A stretch of 9,067 nt of DNA from positions 1 to 9,067 of the forward strand of contig DATJWY010000307.1 in NCBI GenBank assembly GCA_035500775.1, written 5' to 3'. Numbering within the stretch: the stretch's first letter is position 1; each line of letters begins with the position of its first letter. The DNA comes from DATJWY01 sp035500775. GTDB taxonomy: Bacteria; Pseudomonadota; Alphaproteobacteria; Acetobacterales; Acetobacteraceae. The position numbers were made by a program, and so were the translations under genes. This document shows positions 5,875-9,067 of this stretch, piece after piece. Under the pieces are notes generated by a model. The model worked only from the letters and a program-made list of their open reading frames with translations, did not search any database and was not told where the DNA came from.

Positions 5875-5896
5875 GGGGCCGGACCCGCCCGGCCCC
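5875..5896 (+). promoter_or_regulatory. 8-bp perfect stem-loop upstream of pyruvate kinase
   Basis: GGGGCCGG (5875-5882) and CCGGCCCC (5889-5896) form a perfect 8-bp, all-GC stem around a 6-base loop, 36 bases before the pyk ATG. No T-run follows, so a standard intrinsic terminator is unlikely. It could be a leader hairpin in the pyk message, a relic terminator for the upstream genes, or chance in GC-rich DNA. Confidence 0.4.
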
Positions 5897-5932
5897 GACA
5901 AGAAGCCGCGAAAAGAACCGAATGGGACGCCC

Positions 5933-7366
5933 ATGCCGCGACGCGACAGGCTACGCCGTCACCGCCGCACCCGGATCATCGCCACGCTGGGGCCGGCGAG
6001 CGCCACGCCGGAGATCCTGCGGCAATTATTCCACGCCGGCGCGGACGTGTTCCGCCTGAACTTCTCCCATGGCGACCACCCCGGCCACGCCGACCGCATC
6101 CGCATGATCCGCGCCCTGGAGGAAGCGGAAGGCCGCCCCATCGGCATCCTCGCCGATGTACAGGGGCCGAAGCTGCGGGTCGGACGCTTCTCCGCCGGGC
6201 GCGCGCATCTGCGCACAGGGCAGGATTTCACCCTCGACCTGAACCCCACGCCGGGCGACAGCCGGCGGGTGCAATTGCCGCATCCCGAGATCCTGGCGGC
6301 CGCCGCCATCGGCACCACGCTGCTGCTCGATGACGGCAAGCTGCGCCTGCGCGTCGAGCACAAGCGGCCGGACCGGCTGGAATGCACGGTGCTGGTCGGC
6401 GGCCCGCTCTCCGACTGCAAGGGCGTGAACGTGCCGGATGTCGTGCTGCCGATCCCGGCGCTGACCGCGAAGGATCGCGACGACCTGGCCTTCGCGTTGG
6501 AGGCCGGGGTGGATTTCATCGGCCTCTCCTTCGTGCAGCGGCCGGAGGACGTGGCCGAGGCGCGCGCCATCGCCGCCGGGCGGGCCGCCATCATGACCAA
6601 GCTGGAAAAGCCGCAGGCGCTCGACAATCTCGATGCCATCCTCGCCCTCTCCGACGCGGTGATGGTGGCGCGCGGCGATCTCGGCGTGGAATTGCCGCCG
6701 GAGGAGGTGCCGCTGGCGCAGAAGCGCATCATCGGCGCGGCACGGGCGAAGGGCCTGCCGGTCGTGGTGGCGACGCAGATGCTGGAGAGCATGATCAGCG
6801 CCCCCGCCCCCACCCGCGCCGAGGCCTCGGACGTGGCGACCGCGGTATTCGAGGGCGCGGACGCGGTCATGCTCTCGGCCGAGACCGCCGCCGGGCAGTT
6901 CCCGCTGGAAGCGGTGACGATGATGGACCGCATCGTTGCCCGGGTGGAGCGCGATCCCGGCTGGCGCGCCACCATGGATGCCAGCCGGCCGGCGCCGGAA
7001 GCCGCGATCTCCGACGCGCTGGCCGCCGCCGCGAGCCAGGTGGCGCACACGATCGGCGCGCGCGCCATCGCCGCCTTCACCACCTCCGGCGCCTCCGCCC
7101 TGCGGGTGGCGCGGCAGCGGCCGGAACCGCCGGTGCTCGCGATCACCCCGAGCCAGCAGACCGCGCGGCGCCTCTCCGTCGCCTGGGGAATTCATGCCGT
7201 GGTGACGGCGGAGACGCATACGATGACCGAGACGGTGAACCGCGCCATCCGCATCGCCCGGCAGGAAGGCGTCGCGGCGCCCGGCGACACGATCATCGTC
7301 GTCGCCGGCGTGCCGTTCGGCCAGGCGGGGAGCACGAATGCGCTCCGGGTGGCGCGGGTGAAGTAA
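5933..7366 (+). CDS. pyk: Pyruvate kinase
   Basis: This enzyme converts phosphoenolpyruvate and ADP to pyruvate and ATP, the last step of glycolysis and of the Entner-Doudoroff route. The 477 residues are full length. The barrel begins with TRIIATLGPAS (13-23). Substrate and metal residues are visible: Arg41, Asn43 and Ser45 in RLNFSHG, Asp75 in ADVQGPKLR, Lys223 and Glu225 in TKLEKP, Asp249 in ARGDLG, and Thr281 in VATQMLESM. MLSAETAAGQFP (313-324) is also a family signature. Domain B spans about 76-174, and the C-terminal domain (about 350-477) carries TTSGASALRVARQRP (383-397), the usual regulatory-site region. The start has a weak ribosome site (GGGA, 5924-5927) and a basic N-terminal leader, MPRRDRLRRHRR. 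Glycerate kinase and pyruvate kinase are neighbours in known tartrate loci (ttuD/ttuE), which fits a shared ancestral operon. Confidence 0.96.
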   Translation: MPRRDRLRRHRRTRIIATLGPASATPEILRQLFHAGADVFRLNFSHGDHPGHADRIRMIRALEEAEGRPIGILADVQGPKLRVGRFSAGRAHLRTGQDFTLDLNPTPGDSRRVQLPHPEILAAAAIGTTLLLDDGKLRLRVEHKRPDRLECTVLVGGPLSDCKGVNVPDVVLPIPALTAKDRDDLAFALEAGVDFIGLSFVQRPEDVAEARAIAAGRAAIMTKLEKPQALDNLDAILALSDAVMVARGDLGVELPPEEVPLAQKRIIGAARAKGLPVVVATQMLESMISAPAPTRAEASDVATAVFEGADAVMLSAETAAGQFPLEAVTMMDRIVARVERDPGWRATMDASRPAPEAAISDALAAAASQVAHTIGARAIAAFTTSGASALRVARQRPEPPVLAITPSQQTARRLSVAWGIHAVVTAETHTMTETVNRAIRIARQEGVAAPGDTIIVVAGVPFGQAGSTNALRVARVK

Positions 7367-7426
7367 GCCCCCGGGCACCTCCGCGGGGAACCGCGGGCTT
7401 CGCCGCGAGATGAAGGTCGCACCCGG

Positions 7427-7476
7427 GCAGAGCGGTTTCACTGTGGGGCGCGCAGTGAAACCGCTCTGCGTCTTTG
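7427..7476 (+). terminator. 17-bp perfect inverted repeat between pyk and zwf, probable terminator
   Basis: The left arm (7427-7443, starting GCAGAGCGG) and right arm (7453-7469, ending CCGCTCTGC) pair perfectly over 17 bp around a 9-base loop. They are followed by GTCTTTGG, a short, weak T-tract. It lies 60 bases after the pyk stop and 78 bases before the zwf start, so it probably separates the two transcription units. The unusual length and perfection, and the AGCGGTTTCA core, also allow a dispersed repeat element that serves as a terminator. A smaller CCGCGG-GGAA-CCGCGG hairpin lies just upstream at 7381-7396. Confidence 0.65.
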
Positions 7477-7546
7477 GTTCGCGGGCAATTGAATCAGCCC
7501 GGCCGGTCCGGTCTGGCTGAGATTGCCCTGGTAGGGAGACGCCACC

Positions 7547-9022
7547 ATGGCCAAGATCATTCCGGTCGAGACGTTCGACTGCGTCGTCTTCGGCGCCACC
7601 GGCGACCTGACGCTGCGCAAGCTGCTGCCGGCGCTCTACCACCGCTTCCGCGACCGCCAGTTTCCGCCGGAGAGCCGCATCATCGGCGCGGCGCGCACCG
7701 CGCTCGGCGGCGGCGCCTTTCGTGAGCGGGCCGAGGCGGCATTGCGCCAGCATGTGGAGGCCGCCGCCCTCTCCGAGACTACGCTGCGCGATTTCCTCGG
7801 CCTGCTGGACTACGTGCCGGTGAACGCAGTGGGGGACGAGGGCTGGGACGATCTGCAGCGCCTGTTCGGCGATGGCTCCGCGCGCATCCGGGTGTTCTAC
7901 CTGGCCACCGCCCCGGATCTCTATGGCCCGGTCTGCCGCAAGCTCGGCACGCACGGGCTGGTGACGCCGACCTCCCGCGTCGTGCTGGAAAAGCCGATCG
8001 GCCACGATCTCGCCTCCGCCCGCGCGATCAACGACGAGGTCGGCCGGTATTTCACCGAGCGGCAGATCTATCGGATCGATCATTATCTCGGCAAGGAAAC
8101 GGTCCAGAACCTGCTCGCGCTCCGCTTCGCCAACGCGATCTTCGAGCGGCTCTGGAACGCCGACGTCATCGACCATGTGCAGATCACCGTGGCCGAGACG
8201 GTCGGGGTGGAGGCGCGCGGCGATTACTACGACCGCTCCGGCGCGCTGCGCGACATGGTGCAGAACCACATGCTGCAACTCCTCTGCCTGCTGGCGATGG
8301 AGCCACCGATCTCGCTCGGGGCGGATGCCGTGCGCGACGAGAAGCTGAAGGTCCTGCGCGCGCTCCGGCCGATCCGGCCGCACGAGATCGCCCACCAGAC
8401 GGTGCGCGGGCAATACGCCGCCGGTTTCGTGGACGGCACGAACGTGCCCGGCTACGCGCAGGATCTCGGCGGGCGGCACAGCGACACCGAAACCTTCCTG
8501 GCGCTGAAGGTGGAGATCGCCTCCTGGCGCTGGGCCAAGGTGCCGTTCTACCTGCGCACCGGCAAGCGTCTGCCGCAGAAAGTGTCGGAGATCGTGGTGC
8601 AGTTCCGCGCGGTGCCGTTCTCGATCTTTCCGCCGGACAGCACGGAGCTGCTCTCCAACCGGCTGATGATCCGGCTGCAGCCGGAGGAAGGCATGAAGCT
8701 CCAGGTGATGTCGAAGGACCCCGGACCCGGCGGGCTGCGGCTGCGCCCGGTCGATCTCGACATCAGCTTCGAGGAGGCCTTCTCCATGCGCTACCCGGAC
8801 GCCTATGAGCGGCTGCTGATGGACACGGTGCGCGGCAACGCAACGCTGTTCATGCGGCGGGACGAGGTGGAGGCGGCCTGGAGCTGGGTGGAGCCGATCC
8901 TGGAAGCCTGGCGGACCAGCGCTGACAGGCCGCGCCCCTACCCGGCCGGAAGCTGGGGGCCCACCGCCGCCATCGCCCTCATCGAACGGGATGGGCGTAC
9001 TTGGCACGAGGAAATCAGGTAA
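7547..9022 (+). CDS. zwf: Glucose-6-phosphate 1-dehydrogenase
   Basis: This enzyme oxidises glucose-6-phosphate to 6-phosphogluconolactone with NAD(P)+, the entry to the oxidative pentose phosphate and Entner-Doudoroff pathways. The 491 residues are full length. The dinucleotide site is GATGDLTLRKLLPAL (16-30), with Arg50 placed to contact the NADP phosphate. VVLEKPIGHDL (145-155) and the active-site signature RIDHYLGKE (176-184) follow, with Asp178, His179 and Lys183. The catalytic base is likely His241, in MVQNHMLQ (237-244). SGALRDMVQN and FYLRTGKRLP (335-343) are further family blocks. AGGGAG (7533-7538) lies eight bases before the ATG. A strong hairpin separates it from pyk, so it probably has its own promoter in 7470-7530, where I could not fix one. 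The pgl, edd and eda genes that often follow would lie beyond the window if present. Confidence 0.97.
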   Translation: MAKIIPVETFDCVVFGATGDLTLRKLLPALYHRFRDRQFPPESRIIGAARTALGGGAFRERAEAALRQHVEAAALSETTLRDFLGLLDYVPVNAVGDEGWDDLQRLFGDGSARIRVFYLATAPDLYGPVCRKLGTHGLVTPTSRVVLEKPIGHDLASARAINDEVGRYFTERQIYRIDHYLGKETVQNLLALRFANAIFERLWNADVIDHVQITVAETVGVEARGDYYDRSGALRDMVQNHMLQLLCLLAMEPPISLGADAVRDEKLKVLRALRPIRPHEIAHQTVRGQYAAGFVDGTNVPGYAQDLGGRHSDTETFLALKVEIASWRWAKVPFYLRTGKRLPQKVSEIVVQFRAVPFSIFPPDSTELLSNRLMIRLQPEEGMKLQVMSKDPGPGGLRLRPVDLDISFEEAFSMRYPDAYERLLMDTVRGNATLFMRRDEVEAAWSWVEPILEAWRTSADRPRPYPAGSWGPTAAIALIERDGRTWHEEIR

Positions 9023-9067
9023 GCGAAGGCCGGGGCTCTGCCCTGGACCCGCTTGGGGCTTGTGGCC
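9023..9067 (+). other. Start of the intergenic region after zwf, with a short hairpin
   Basis: The last 45 bases hold no gene. GGGC (9033-9036) and GCCC (9040-9043) can pair around TCT. The GGGGCTCTGCCCTGGACCC stretch resembles, from memory, a GC-rich motif repeated between genes in some acetic-acid-bacterium relatives. The window ends before this can be judged. Confidence 0.3.

Noticed and set aside
5461..5934. A 157-residue minus-strand frame spanning the hydrolase 3' end and the gap before pyk
   Set aside because: It crosses a clear gene end and the decayed glycerate kinase fragment, with no recognisable domain or ribosome site.
6026..9007. A 993-residue open frame on the minus strand, antisense to pyk and zwf
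   Set aside because: It runs opposite two complete, clearly homologous enzymes and crosses the noncoding gap between them. Its translation is low-complexity His/Arg/Gly/Ala-rich sequence with no domain. Long antisense frames are expected in very GC-rich genes.

Overview
The window is a high-GC stretch with bacterial gene density and spacing. The lineage signal is alphaproteobacterial: a GapR/DUF2312 gene sits next to a DUF1244 gene, and a TtuD-type glycerate 2-kinase lies close to a pyruvate kinase. The composition and gene set would suit an acetic-acid-bacterium-like (Acetobacteraceae) genome, but that family assignment is inference. No rRNA, tRNA, CRISPR array, integrase or transposase was seen.

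Layout. A small predicted membrane protein (33-413, +) converges on an HSL-family alpha/beta-hydrolase (431-1378, -). After a 175-base gap holding a 25-base tandem repeat, three minus-strand genes follow, transcribed from right to left: DUF1244 protein (2555-2875), GapR-like nucleoid protein (2229-2501, a shorter start than the longest ORF) and a flavin reductase-like protein (1554-2189). Divergent from these is glycerate 2-kinase (3004-4308, +). An island of about 1.4 kb follows. It holds a markedly AT-richer gene for an alpha/beta-hydrolase-like protein with a C-terminal TPR region (4605-5657) and a possible small coupled reading frame just before it (4491-4601). After the island comes a decayed copy of the last ~65 bases of the glycerate kinase gene (5683-5752). 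Then come pyruvate kinase (5933-7366, +), a 17-bp perfect hairpin (7427-7469) and glucose-6-phosphate dehydrogenase (7547-9022, +).

How the genes fit together. Glycerate kinase makes 2-phosphoglycerate, which enolase and pyruvate kinase take to pyruvate. Zwf commits glucose-6-phosphate to the Entner-Doudoroff and oxidative pentose phosphate routes. So the plus-strand set is a central carbon group feeding lower glycolysis. The hydrolase-TPR gene has no evident link to this metabolism. Its base composition and the partial duplication around it mark it as a later insertion between two genes that were probably once adjacent.

The most interesting part is 4309-5760: a foreign-looking gene bounded by an intact and a degenerate copy of a gene 3' end. 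The rest is ordinary chromosomal housekeeping and metabolic sequence. I see no evidence for a multi-gene novel system.
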